Shown: in pieces, positions 34,281-42,992 of the stretch
How the letters are laid out: each line of letters begins with the position of its first letter
Numbering within the stretch: the first letter of the stretch is position 1
From: Bacteroidota bacterium
GTDB taxonomy: Bacteria; Bacteroidota; Bacteroidia; B-17B0; Aurantibacillaceae
Assembly: GCA_019638705.1 (NCBI GenBank)
Contig: JAHBTI010000013.1
Span: forward strand, 21,758 to 85,757
Direction of reading: 5' to 3'
Length of the DNA: 64,000 bases
Notes under the pieces: generated by a model
What the model was told of the DNA's origin: nothing
The model's database searches: none
What the model saw: the letters and a program-made list of their open reading frames with translations, nothing else
Program-made: the position numbers and the translations under genes

Positions 34281-36254
34281 GTGAATCCGAACTTAAAAAT
34301 ATTTTTTGCGATTGTGTGCTGCGTGTTGTTCAGCAATTTTTATGCACAAAGCAACCGTATGTTAAGGCAACAGGTTTATACCGCCGAAAAAATGAAAGAC
34401 TGGCACGGCGCAACGCAATATTATCAACGCCTGTATATTCACGACAGTTTAAACACAAAATTGCAGTACAACTATGCCGAAGCCCTGCGTTTAAATTACG
34501 ATTTAGATGTTGCTTTGCGTTTATACAACAAAGTGGCTGAAGTGGATAACGGAAAAAAATATCCGCTTACCTTTTACTGGATTGGGCAACTCTTAAAAAA
34601 TAAAGAACAATACAAGGAAGCAAAAAAATGGTTTACAAAATTCGGCAAACTGAAATTAAAAGGCGAAGACTACCGCTACTTTAAAACAAAATCAAAGCTG
34701 GAAGAAGATGCCTGCGATTTGGCACAAATTATGCTTAAAAACAAAAACGCAAGCACAGAGGTTGAACATTTAGATGCCACCGTAAACGGCAAACAAAGCG
34801 AATATGCCGCGTTTGAAAAAGACAGCGTGTTGTATTTTTCTTCGTTGCGCCTGCCAAACGTAAGAGCAAAAAGCGCACAGGAAGAAGCCGAAGCGATGAG
34901 CATGATGTATTCAAAAATTTACAGTTCGGAAATACGAAACAACAAACTGAAAAAAATAAAAGTGTTGGATACAAGCATTAATTCGAGAGTATTTCACAGC
35001 GCCAATTCTACCTTTAACGACAAACAAACCGAAATTATTTTTTCGCGCTGCACTGCCATTAATGCCAGCGAATACACCTGCGAATTATACGGCAGCACCC
35101 TGAAACGAAAAAAATGGCAAGCCGCCGTAAAACTAAAAGAACCTGTAAACCAACCGTCGGTTACTACCACGCAACCTCATCTTTCAAGCATAAACGGAAA
35201 AACGGTGTTGTTTTTTGCAAGCAACCGCAAGGGCGGACAAGGCGGTTTGGATATTTGGTATTGTTTCAGGGACAGCACAGGAAAATTTTCAGAGCCTGTA
35301 AATGCAGGAAAAAAAATAAACACGCCCGATGATGATGTGTCGCCATGGTTTGTAAGCGAAAACAATACCTTGTATTTCAGCAGCACATGGCACAAGGGTT
35401 TTGGCGGTTTTGACGTGTTTAAATCTCAGTTTGTGAACGGTGAATTTACCGAGCCTGAAAATTTGGGCGCAGACATAAACAGCAGCCATAACGATGTGTA
35501 TTATTCCGAGAGCAAAGACGGAAAACGCCTGTATCTTTCAAGCAACCGAACAGGTTCTTTGTTTGAAGACAAACAAAATTGCTGTAACGACATTTACCGT
35601 TTTACCGTGAAAGAAACTGATGTTGTGCCACCGACCATAGACAGCACCGTTTTGATAAAAGAAAAATTAAAACTGTTAGTGCCGCTTACTTTGTATTTTC
35701 ATAACGATGAACCCAACCCAAAAACAAAAGACACCGTTACCACAAAAAATTACGAAGCAACGTTTAACGATTATCTTGCCATGCGGACACAGTATTCAAA
35801 AGAATTTTCGGCAGGTTTAAAAGGCGATGTGAAAGATATTGCACACAATCACATTGATAATTTTTTTAGCGACAGCGTAAGCACAGGCATGGAAGATTTG
35901 CAAAAATTTTCGGATATGTTAGAAAAAGTGCTGCAAAACGGCGAAACCGTAAAAATTACCATGAAAGGCTATTGCAGCCCATTGGCAAGCAGCGATTACA
36001 ACAAAAATTTGGCAAAACGCCGCATAAGCAGTTTGCGCAATTATTTTATTGAAACAAAAGACGGCGCGTTTGTAAAATACATCAACAATAAAAACGAGGG
36101 CGAAGGAAAAATTATTTTTGAAAACGTGGATATTGGCGAACTGCCTGTAAGCAAAGCCAGCGATGATTTTAAAGACCGCCGAAACTCCGTATTCAGCCCC
36201 TTTGCAGCATCAGAACGCAAAATTCAGATTATTGCCATTAGTTTTGGGAAATGA
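34281..36254 (+). CDS. PorE-like protein: TPR, PD40 propeller and OmpA C-terminal domain
   Basis: The 657-residue product starts at GTG 34281. It has a signal peptide (to about residue 22), a TPR-like helical part (about 30-125), PD40/WD40-like repeats (TVLFFASNRKGGQGGLDIWY, TLYFSSTWHKGFGGFDVFKS, RLYLSSNRTGS) at about 170-440, and an OmpA-like peptidoglycan-binding domain (VKITMKGYCSPLASSDYNKN then AKRRISSLRNYF) at about 525-657. The order matches PorE of the T9SS, which tethers the machinery to peptidoglycan. With its PorP/SprF partner it probably forms a cargo-specific envelope module. Confidence 0.92.
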   Translation: MNPNLKIFFAIVCCVLFSNFYAQSNRMLRQQVYTAEKMKDWHGATQYYQRLYIHDSLNTKLQYNYAEALRLNYDLDVALRLYNKVAEVDNGKKYPLTFYWIGQLLKNKEQYKEAKKWFTKFGKLKLKGEDYRYFKTKSKLEEDACDLAQIMLKNKNASTEVEHLDATVNGKQSEYAAFEKDSVLYFSSLRLPNVRAKSAQEEAEAMSMMYSKIYSSEIRNNKLKKIKVLDTSINSRVFHSANSTFNDKQTEIIFSRCTAINASEYTCELYGSTLKRKKWQAAVKLKEPVNQPSVTTTQPHLSSINGKTVLFFASNRKGGQGGLDIWYCFRDSTGKFSEPVNAGKKINTPDDDVSPWFVSENNTLYFSSTWHKGFGGFDVFKSQFVNGEFTEPENLGADINSSHNDVYYSESKDGKRLYLSSNRTGSLFEDKQNCCNDIYRFTVKETDVVPPTIDSTVLIKEKLKLLVPLTLYFHNDEPNPKTKDTVTTKNYEATFNDYLAMRTQYSKEFSAGLKGDVKDIAHNHIDNFFSDSVSTGMEDLQKFSDMLEKVLQNGETVKITMKGYCSPLASSDYNKNLAKRRISSLRNYFIETKDGAFVKYINNKNEGEGKIIFENVDIGELPVSKASDDFKDRRNSVFSPFAASERKIQIIAISFGK

Positions 36255-36284
36255 GCCACATTCATTTTCTCACAAATTCTGAAA

Positions 36285-36962
36285 TCATTTTATTGCAATC
36301 CCGATTAAAATGTAGCGTTTCTTTTTCGGAATAAATTTTTCTACAATTCTGTCTAATTTTCCAAGAACACGGCGTTGTGTTTCATTACGCCCAAATGCGG
36401 CGAGAAAGCCAACGGTGATAAACTGCACACGTTTAAATTGAGAAAACAATCTTTCAATTTCTTCGGGTTTTAAATAGTTCCATTCCGCGCCCCATTTCAC
36501 AAATAATTTTCGTGTGAGCTTATGTAGAAAAGAACTTTCCATGTTTTCGGCAAACAACAAAACACCATTTTCTTTCAGGGCTTTGTATGTTTCAGAAATT
36601 ACTTGTTGTTTCAGCGCGTTATTGTTGTTTCGGGCAATGCCACCCAAAATAGATTTAAACGCAATCACATCAAACTGATTTTGAAACGGAATGTTTGTCG
36701 CATCAATGGCTTGGTAACGAATGTTGGCATTATGTTTTTTATGAATGCTGCCCGCTTCTTTTTCGGGATTTTCCAAATCGGAACAAATCACATTGTTACC
36801 TTTTAAAGACAGCCACAGCGAAAGCCCGCCTTTCCGTCCGCCAAGTTCCAAGCATTGCAAATTTTTGTTTTGTAACTCAACATTTTTTTCCCAATAGCTT
36901 AGGGCTTTTGACCAATTTACAATGTCCCAGTCAATAATGTCTTTAAGCAGATTTTTATTCAT
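36285..36962 (-). CDS. Class I SAM-dependent methyltransferase
   Basis: From the ATG at 36962 the product is 225 residues. The SAM site is visible in LQCLELGGRKGGLSLWLS (motif I), VICSDLEN (acidic motif II), IRYQAIDATNIPF and FDVIAFKSILGG (motif IV). The C-terminal part (LKPEEIERLFSQFKRVQFIT) resembles small-molecule or lipid/quinone methyltransferases, but the substrate cannot be read. It is divergent from lepB; a longer start at 36995 overlaps the lepB upstream region and is not favoured. Confidence 0.85.
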   Translation of the reverse strand: MNKNLLKDIIDWDIVNWSKALSYWEKNVELQNKNLQCLELGGRKGGLSLWLSLKGNNVICSDLENPEKEAGSIHKKHNANIRYQAIDATNIPFQNQFDVIAFKSILGGIARNNNNALKQQVISETYKALKENGVLLFAENMESSFLHKLTRKLFVKWGAEWNYLKPEEIERLFSQFKRVQFITVGFLAAFGRNETQRRVLGKLDRIVEKFIPKKKRYILIGIAIK

Positions 36963-37038
36963 AACTACAAGGTGTGAATGTAAAATTTTAACCAATCCCT
37001 TAAACGGAAATTACATATCTTCACACACTATATTTTTT

Positions 37039-38856
37039 ATGGGAAATTACATTTTTTTGATTTTAGCACTTGCCTCGTTTTTCGGGCTGAGTAAATTATT
37101 TGCCAAAGCCAATGTGGAAAGCTGGAAAGCATGGATACCGATTTATAATTTTTATGTACTCTCAAAACTGTTGGAAAAGCCTTGGTGGTGGTGTTTGATT
37201 ATGATTGTGCCGGGCGTAAATATTTTAATGTATGGCGTATATGGTTTCAACACGGCGCGCGCATTTAACAAACCAAGCAACGGCGATTTAATTTTTGCCT
37301 CCCTCCTGCCCTACCTCTTTTTTGTAAAAATCGGGTTTGACGATACCGCAAAATTTGTGGGGCTTTCAAAATTTAAAAACGAGCCGAATTGGTTTATCAG
37401 AGGTTGGATAGACCCTATTATTTTTGCGGTGATTGCGGCTTCTATTATTCGCGGGTATTTTATGGAAGCGTTTACAATCCCGACTTCTTCGTTGGAAAAA
37501 TCGTTAATGGTTGGCGATTTTTTATTCGTAAACAAATTTGCTTACGGTGCGCGTATTCCCGAAACGCCCTTGTCATTTCCATTTGCGCACCACACATTGC
37601 CTTTAAGCGAAACAAAAAAATCGTATTTAGAATGGTTGAAATTGCCGTATTTCCGCTTACCGGGTTTTGGCGCGGTGAAGAATAACGAAATCGTGGTGTT
37701 CAATTATCCTGACGGAGATACCGTAGCCATTGGCGACCAAAGCATCAGCTATTACGAGTTGAAACGGCAAGTTTCTTACCTCATAAAACGCGAAGAACGC
37801 AATGCGGGTCGCGCTTTGCAGTCTGATGATTATTATTTAAGCCGCGCACATGAGTATTTACACAGTCCACAAAGCCTTGTGCCATGGAGCGGAAGACCTG
37901 TGGGTGAAATTGCGGCACGCCCTGTGGACAAGCGCGAACATTATGTAAAACGCTGCGTGGGCATTGCAGGCGATGTGCTGGAAATTAAAGACGGAGAAAT
38001 TTACATTAACGAAAAACATCAGGAAATGCCAAAAAACGCACAGCATTTTTATGATGTGAAATGTTCTTTGCACGTTTTTGGTGAGGAGTTTATGTTACCA
38101 AACGGACGTGTGAGTTTGTCGAACTTAAACTTATTGGACAAGTTAGATATTTACGCTACCGAAGTAAGTGTTGATGCTGTTTCTAAAGACACCATTGTTT
38201 ACAAACTCAATATGCCGCGCCACGTTGCCGAGCAGGTAAAATTGTTAGACGGTGTTGTGTCTGTTACACAAAAAAATGATAAGCAAGGAGAACGCGAATT
38301 GTCTATTTTTCCGCACAACGCCGCTTATGCTTGGAACAACGATAATTTTGGTCCTCTGCAAATTCCAAAAGCGGGCATGACCTTGCCGATTGACACACAC
38401 AACGTTTGTCTTTATGAAAAAATAATGAATACTTACGATGACGGTATTCACCAAGTAACCAAACAAGGTGCGCAAGTGTTGTATGACGGTAAACCGATTA
38501 CAAGTTATACATTCAAACAAGATTATTATTTTATGATGGGCGATAACCGCCACAACAGCGCAGACAGCAGAAGTTGGGGTTTTGTGCCTTTTGACCATGT
38601 GGTAGGCTCGCCGTTTTTTGTATTCTTTAGTATGAAGTATGCAGAGAACAATCCTGTAAGCGGAAAATCGGTGATGAAGTCTTTAACAAAAAATTCTCAG
38701 GACGGAAAATTCCGCTGGAACAGATTTTTGTGTTATGTGAAAGACGGAACGTTACATTCGGTTAAAATTCCTGTAATTGCCGTTATTATTGGTTTGTGGG
38801 GTTATGGTAAATGGAACACACGCCGTAAAGAGAAAAAACAAAAAGCAAAAATTTAG
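37039..38856 (+). CDS. lepB: Signal peptidase I with N-terminal membrane (DUF5684-like) domain
   Basis: From the ATG at 37039 the product is 605 residues. An N-terminal domain of about 115 residues has several helices (SWKAWIPIYNFYVLSKLLEK is typical of DUF5684). The S26 peptidase follows with catalytic Ser151 (TIPTSSLEKSLMVGD), Lys304 (HYVKRCVGIAGD) and box E MMGDNRHNSADSRSWGFVP. It removes signal peptides on the periplasmic side of the inner membrane. A long insertion between boxes C and D and a C-terminal membrane helix are usual for Bacteroidota LepB. A degenerate paralogue and wbqC follow. Confidence 0.95.
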   Translation: MGNYIFLILALASFFGLSKLFAKANVESWKAWIPIYNFYVLSKLLEKPWWWCLIMIVPGVNILMYGVYGFNTARAFNKPSNGDLIFASLLPYLFFVKIGFDDTAKFVGLSKFKNEPNWFIRGWIDPIIFAVIAASIIRGYFMEAFTIPTSSLEKSLMVGDFLFVNKFAYGARIPETPLSFPFAHHTLPLSETKKSYLEWLKLPYFRLPGFGAVKNNEIVVFNYPDGDTVAIGDQSISYYELKRQVSYLIKREERNAGRALQSDDYYLSRAHEYLHSPQSLVPWSGRPVGEIAARPVDKREHYVKRCVGIAGDVLEIKDGEIYINEKHQEMPKNAQHFYDVKCSLHVFGEEFMLPNGRVSLSNLNLLDKLDIYATEVSVDAVSKDTIVYKLNMPRHVAEQVKLLDGVVSVTQKNDKQGERELSIFPHNAAYAWNNDNFGPLQIPKAGMTLPIDTHNVCLYEKIMNTYDDGIHQVTKQGAQVLYDGKPITSYTFKQDYYFMMGDNRHNSADSRSWGFVPFDHVVGSPFFVFFSMKYAENNPVSGKSVMKSLTKNSQDGKFRWNRFLCYVKDGTLHSVKIPVIAVIIGLWGYGKWNTRRKEKKQKAKI

Positions 38857-38860
38857 TTTT

Positions 38861-38926
38861 GTCATTTCGAGCGAAGTCGAGAAATGATTTTACAAAACGC
38901 CACATTTCGACTTCGCTCAATGTGAC
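38861..38926. repeat. Palindrome, GTCATTTCGAG family (P2)
   Basis: Arms GTCATTTCGAGCGAAGTCGA and the matching ATTTCGACTTCGCTCAATGT form an imperfect hairpin bounded by GTCA and TGAC. It begins four bases after the lepB stop and separates it from the paralogue. Confidence 0.8.
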
Positions 38927-38986
38927 AAATGTTATGAGATTAAAACGAATTTCATCAAATTCATAGAAAAAAATATTCTTCCGTAT

Positions 38987-39832
38987 TTGTTTGCAGCGGC
39001 ATTGTCTTTAATGCTGTTTTTTTCGGTGCGGCTTTTCATGTTTGAAATTGTGAAAGTAAACGCAAAAGATATGCAAAGCGCATTTTCTTATGGCGATGCC
39101 GTGCTTGTAAAAAAAGCATTTAACACCTACAAACGAAACGATGTTATTTATTTCCGTTATCCCGTGCCTGACAGTTCAGAAAAAAAAACCTATTGCATTC
39201 AGCGACTGGCAGGAGTTTCTGGCGATACCGTTGAGCTGAAAAATAAAGTTTTGTTTGTAAACAGCCTGTGTTGCGATGACGACAGCGTGTGCATCAGACA
39301 CAATTATTTTGTGAAAGCGAAACAAAAATTTGATACGGCGTTTACATTCATGTATCATTTAAACGAAGGCGGTGAAATTTCAGACCAGTTTGATTACAGT
39401 TATTCGCTCAGCTTAAAAGAAGGACTTGCTTTGAAACAGGACACGCTTGTAAAAAGTGTGAAGCTGAAAGGCGAAGACAAAGGCAATTATGACGAAAACT
39501 GTTTTCCTTACAACCCTCGCTATGCTTGGAATATAGACCATTACGGAAAAATTTACGTTCCGAAAAAAAATGACACTCTGCGTTTGGACACGAATAATAT
39601 TTATTTGTACAGATTAATTATTAACGGCTACGAAAAAAACAAATTGGAAGTGCTTGACGGAAAAATTTACATCAACGATGAAGAGAGTTCTTATTATGTA
39701 GTGAAACGGAATTATTATTTTGTGTTGGGCGACAACCGCGACAATGCGATTGATTCGCGCTTATGGGGTTTTCTGCCTAAAAGGTTCGTTATCGGAAAAG
39801 TTGTTTGCACCATTAAACGCGCTGCGCCATGA
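38987..39832 (+). CDS. Signal peptidase I paralogue lacking catalytic Ser and Lys (predicted pseudoenzyme)
   Basis: The 281-residue S26-fold protein has one N-terminal helix. Aligned with the adjacent LepB, the catalytic Ser position is Asp28 (VNAKDMQSAFSYGDAVLV) and the Lys general base is Gln72 (YCIQRLAGVSGDTVEL). Box E is intact (VLGDNRDNAIDSRLWGFLP), so the fold is kept while the dyad is gone. No ATG begins this frame; TTG 38987 is assumed. The open frame extends upstream through KFIEKNILPY, and an ATG at 38934 in another frame would join it after a one-base shift in an AAAA run. It overlaps wbqC by four bases. Confidence 0.85.
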   Translation: MFAAALSLMLFFSVRLFMFEIVKVNAKDMQSAFSYGDAVLVKKAFNTYKRNDVIYFRYPVPDSSEKKTYCIQRLAGVSGDTVELKNKVLFVNSLCCDDDSVCIRHNYFVKAKQKFDTAFTFMYHLNEGGEISDQFDYSYSLSLKEGLALKQDTLVKSVKLKGEDKGNYDENCFPYNPRYAWNIDHYGKIYVPKKNDTLRLDTNNIYLYRLIINGYEKNKLEVLDGKIYINDEESSYYVVKRNYYFVLGDNRDNAIDSRLWGFLPKRFVIGKVVCTIKRAAP

Positions 39833-40464
39833 CTGTTTTACTGACAACGGCGTATTTGCCAAACCTGCATTATTTTTTTTATGTGCTCCATTCCGATACT
39901 ATTTTTATTGAGCAGTTTGAACATTACCAAAAACAAAGTTTCAGAAACAGAACGCAAATTTTATCGGCAAACGGAATTTTAGATTTGGTAATTCCCGTTG
40001 AAAAAAAAGCGACAAAAGAATTAACCAAAGACATCAGCATTTCTTATACCGAAAAATGGCAAACGAAGCATTGGCGAGCCATTACAAGTGCTTATAAAAA
40101 TTCGCCGTACTTTGATTTTTTTGAAGATGAACTAAAATACTTTTACGAAAACGAATTTGAGTTTTTGTGTGATTTTAATTTGCAGCAACTCAACTTACTT
40201 TTAAAAATTCTGAAACAGAAAAAAGAAATTCAATTTACTTCCACTTACGAAAAAACGCCAAACAACATTTTAGACTTACGCAATATCATTCACCCGAAAA
40301 TTGATTTTAGAAACGATGAGCGCGTTTCAAACATTCTGCAAAAAAACTATTACCAAACGTTTGAAAATAAATTTTCATTTATTCCAAATTTAAGTGTGTT
40401 GGATTTGGTTTTTAATACAGGCTTGGAAGCGGTGAGTTATTTGGTTTCAAATTCTAAATCCTAA
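39829..40464 (+). CDS. WbqC-like family protein
   Basis: The 211-residue product shows the WbqC family layout: LLTTAYLPNLHYFFYVLHSD at the N-terminus, then FRNRTQILSANGILDLVIPV, KHWRAITSAYKNSPYFDFFE and a C-terminal LDLVFNTGLEA. WbqC proteins occur in O-antigen and surface-glycan loci, with a proposed but unproven role in sugar modification. It starts inside the stop of the signal peptidase paralogue (ATGA), so the two are translationally coupled. Confidence 0.92.
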   Translation: MTVLLTTAYLPNLHYFFYVLHSDTIFIEQFEHYQKQSFRNRTQILSANGILDLVIPVEKKATKELTKDISISYTEKWQTKHWRAITSAYKNSPYFDFFEDELKYFYENEFEFLCDFNLQQLNLLLKILKQKKEIQFTSTYEKTPNNILDLRNIIHPKIDFRNDERVSNILQKNYYQTFENKFSFIPNLSVLDLVFNTGLEAVSYLVSNSKS

Positions 40465-40488
40465 TTTCTAAATTCTAAATCTCACTTG

Positions 40489-41328
40489 TTATTTCCTTTT
40501 TCCTTGTTTTAATTCTTTCTTTTTATCGGCGGGCGGTAAAAAATTTTCGGAGCTAATTACTTTTTTTCCTGTTTTTTGTTCTAAGGCAAGTCGTGCGTCT
40601 TTGGCTATTTTCCCGCCTTTTTTTCCTGCAAGGGCATTTTGATTAATACCTTTTGCTTTTTCGGTTTCTGCAATTTGTCGTGTAGAAAGTTCGGCTAAGG
40701 CGGTAAAAATTAATTCGGCTTCCGTCATGTGGTCGCGCAGGTTTTGAGTTTTTAAGTTTTTTAAATTTTTGTGTGCTTTCACACTCAAACCCGACCATTC
40801 ATGATGAATAATATTAGTCAAAAAGGCAAATTCGTCAGCTTTTTGAACGTCGTTTTGTTTCCAGTAATCGGTGAGTTTATTTCGCGTTTCCTGCCCCGAC
40901 ATACGTTGCTGTATCCACTTTTCGCTTCTGCCCAACTTTTGCCAATTTTCTCTTGCTCTGTCTAAACTCTGCTCGGGGTCTGCCATTTCCTGCATGCGTT
41001 CATAACCTACTTTTGCCAACCATTGTTTAAACGGTTCTGCTTTTGGCGATGGAATGGATTGAATTAATCGTAATAATTGGGCTGTATCAGCGACATCTGT
41101 TTCCCGCATTTTTCCGTCAGCAGCTTGCATTTTCAAAGCGTTACAATTTGTAACGGTTTCATTTCCCTCGTCTTTTAATCGTTTTTTCAAAACCCGCCAA
41201 TATACTTGGGGGTTAGGACTATCGGTTAGAATTTCTATCACATCTACAATAGAGAAATACCACGTTTCTTTTTCTTCGTCCCAGTGGGTGCGCACTTTTT
41301 TGCTTTCAAATAATTTTATTCCGCTCAT
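40489..41328 (-). CDS. BRO-N / DinD-like protein
   Basis: The 279-residue product has an N-terminal BRO-N-type DNA-binding domain (KVRTHWDEEKETWYFSIVDV, PQVYWRVLKKRLKDEG, ending about residue 110). The C-terminal half resembles DinD (SVKAHKNLKNLKTQNLRDHM, LAELSTRQIAETEKAKGIN, EQKTGKKVISSENFL). BRO-N proteins are phage or transposon antirepressors, while DinD inhibits RecA-mediated exchange in E. coli. No other phage gene is nearby, so this is an orphan, probably a domesticated or mobile remnant. Upstream is a non-coding, palindrome-bearing stretch. Confidence 0.85.
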   Translation of the reverse strand: MSGIKLFESKKVRTHWDEEKETWYFSIVDVIEILTDSPNPQVYWRVLKKRLKDEGNETVTNCNALKMQAADGKMRETDVADTAQLLRLIQSIPSPKAEPFKQWLAKVGYERMQEMADPEQSLDRARENWQKLGRSEKWIQQRMSGQETRNKLTDYWKQNDVQKADEFAFLTNIIHHEWSGLSVKAHKNLKNLKTQNLRDHMTEAELIFTALAELSTRQIAETEKAKGINQNALAGKKGGKIAKDARLALEQKTGKKVISSENFLPPADKKKELKQGKRK

Positions 41329-41699
41329 ACTATTGCTGTTTTTTTGTAAAGGTAAGGCTATGGCAATTTATGTGTTGCTACGTTTTGTAGTATGAGGATA
41401 AGAAATTATAAATGCCTTGTTCTTAGCATTTTTTTGTTTGCATTGAATTAATTCTTTATAATTGCAGCAATATTCTTGTTAGCGTTAGCTAAATTTTTGT
41501 GGTTGAAAACTGAGAAACTTTAACACAAACTTATTGAACAGGAATTAAGACTAATGCTCACGTTACGGCGTGGGTTAACCTTAATTTTATTTCAATAGGT
41601 ATCTCAGTACCTCAACCAGTAGATTTGAGCTAATTAGCCCACGCTGCGTTTGTTTAATAAAAATTATCCTTTGGGCTTTAGGATACACAAACTAAAGTT
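41329..41699. other. 371-bp non-coding stretch with one palindrome
   Basis: No gene is seen here. A TACCTTTA near-consensus box on the minus strand about 20 bp upstream of 41328 may drive the BRO gene. A palindrome occupies 41555-41648. The remainder is AT-rich without repeats I can recognise. Confidence 0.6.
41555..41648. repeat. Palindrome with CGTGGGTTAAC / TTAGCCCACGC arms
   Basis: Arms at 41568-41579 (GCGTGGGTTAAC) and 41633-41645 (ATTAGCCCACGCT) pair around an AT-rich loop. It is unlike the other palindrome families in the window and is the only copy seen. Confidence 0.6.
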
Positions 41700-42179
41700 A
41701 TGAAAAAAGGATTATTGCTTCTATTACTTCTAATTCAGATTAGGGGGTATTCTCAAGAATTTACATTAAATGAATTAATCAATCATTCAAGTTCAGAATT
41801 TTATGATGTTCTAATAAGTAATGATTTTAAATTTTCAAAAAGAGAGGGAAATACTTCTTATTTTGGTTATCGTACTTCTAATCTGTCAGAGGCTTCTTGT
41901 ACAGTTAGTTGGTCATTTGATAATGATATTATTTCAATAGATATAGTATTCTCAAATGAAGAAAAATTAACTTTAATAAAAAAACAATTAAATGAAGCGG
42001 TTAAAGACAAACGCAATAGTAATATTCGTTCTGAGGTACGTTTTGATGAATATGGAGTAATGTATACATACCTAATTGGTGAAATGTTTGTTACAAAAAA
42101 ATATCATAACATATCATTAATATATGATAATAAACACTCTGAATACACAATTATGATTATAACATTTATAATGCAATAA
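41700..42179 (+). CDS. Secreted protein of unknown function
   Basis: The 159-residue product has a clear signal peptide (LLLLLLLIQIRGYSQ). A polar mature domain follows with a central FGYRTSN, a single Cys, and alternating beta-like strands (TYLIGEMFVTKKYHNISLIY). I do not recognise the family. Codon use is strongly AT-biased compared with the flanking housekeeping genes, consistent with an acquired island spanning about 41.3-43.2 kb. It is followed 35 bp later by a small coiled-coil gene on the same strand. Confidence 0.6.
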   Translation: MKKGLLLLLLLIQIRGYSQEFTLNELINHSSSEFYDVLISNDFKFSKREGNTSYFGYRTSNLSEASCTVSWSFDNDIISIDIVFSNEEKLTLIKKQLNEAVKDKRNSNIRSEVRFDEYGVMYTYLIGEMFVTKKYHNISLIYDNKHSEYTIMIITFIMQ

Positions 42180-42214
42180 AATCAACAAACAATAACTTTT
42201 AAAAATCAACAATT

Positions 42215-42445
42215 ATGACTGTAACAATTTTAAGAACACCTGAAAGTGCTGGTGGAGCTAAGCAATATTATATCTCCAAAACTGATAAAGAATTAAATGA
42301 TTCTATTGAAGAAGCTATTGACCTTACTGTTGAATATTTATTACCTAAATATTTAGAGTCTAATTCTGCTTTAGAAATTCATAATAATAAACTTCAAAAA
42401 GAAAATGAGCAATTGAAAATTGAACTTGAAAAACTAAAAGGTTAA
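42215..42445 (+). CDS. Small protein with C-terminal coiled coil
   Basis: The 76-residue product has a short N-terminal part (TVTILRTPESAGGAKQYYIS). A helix then runs to the end with heptad-like Leu/Ile spacing and many Lys/Glu (IHNNKLQKENEQLKIELEKL). It is probably a dimer. No family is recognised; it may work with the flanking orphan genes 41700 and 42642, which share direction and base composition. Confidence 0.55.
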   Translation: MTVTILRTPESAGGAKQYYISKTDKELNDSIEEAIDLTVEYLLPKYLESNSALEIHNNKLQKENEQLKIELEKLKG

Positions 42446-42453
42446 TTATTGTA

Positions 42454-42579
42454 ATGGTTATTGTGCCAGTACATATTTCTTTGGAATATTTTTATAAATC
42501 CAAACAAATACCATTTGATTTGTTTTTCAAACCATATTTCATCTGTATTAATGAAAGGGGGATTGTCTTTGAATTTTGA
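42454..42579 (+). CDS. Possible 41-codon gene
   Basis: An ATG eight bases after the previous stop opens MVIVPVHISLEYFYKSKQIP, ending at a TGA after 41 codons. The opposite strand is also open across the same stretch (42442-42639). Position within a same-strand run of small genes favours this one, but there is no motif or promoter to decide, and both may be chance. Confidence 0.25.
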   Translation: MVIVPVHISLEYFYKSKQIPFDLFFKPYFICINERGIVFEF

Positions 42580-42641
42580 TTTTCTATCTCTGATTTCTAC
42601 TATTTTTAATAACATATAATAAATTTTAAAATTGAACAATT

Positions 42642-42992
42642 ATGAACGAATTACAATTTAACAAAATCAACAATAGAAGCTATGTATTAATAATAGATAG
42701 TTTCTTGAATTTTGCTCAAGTAGAACTATCATTATATAATCCTCCACACTCTGAATTTCTTTCTGATATTTCAGTTAGAATAACGGATACAAAAGATAAA
42801 GATAATGTCATATATGAATGTCTTAGTATGAGTAAATGTTCTACTGGGCAATTAAAGTATGAATTAAAAGATATTCCTTTGTCAAAGAATTTAGAATATC
42901 CGATAACAATTACTGTTACGGATAATAATCTAATAGAAATAAAACAAGATTTACGTCCTTATTTAAGATATTCTACTGTGGCTCTTGGGTAA
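42642..42992 (+). CDS. Hypothetical protein, possibly beta-sandwich
   Basis: The 116-residue soluble product has no signal peptide. It has alternating hydrophobic strands (SYVLIIDSFLNFAQVELSLY, DISVRITDTKDK, YPITITVTDNN), which suggests a small all-beta fold. Two Cys lie near the middle (ECLSMSKCST). I do not recognise a family. It is the last gene of the AT-rich run before 232 bp with no gene. Confidence 0.5.
   Translation: MNELQFNKINNRSYVLIIDSFLNFAQVELSLYNPPHSEFLSDISVRITDTKDKDNVIYECLSMSKCSTGQLKYELKDIPLSKNLEYPITITVTDNNLIEIKQDLRPYLRYSTVALG

Noticed and set aside
38861..38926. Rho-independent terminator after lepB
   Set aside because: The hairpin has no T run and its ends match the dispersed palindrome family, so it is annotated as a repeat.
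40489..41328. Prophage
   Set aside because: The BRO/DinD-like gene is the only phage-like gene; no integrase, capsid, terminase or lysis genes surround it.
42442..42639. 65-codon minus-strand open frame
   Set aside because: It overlaps the end of the coiled-coil gene and a competing plus-strand frame, with no motif or promoter; left unassigned.
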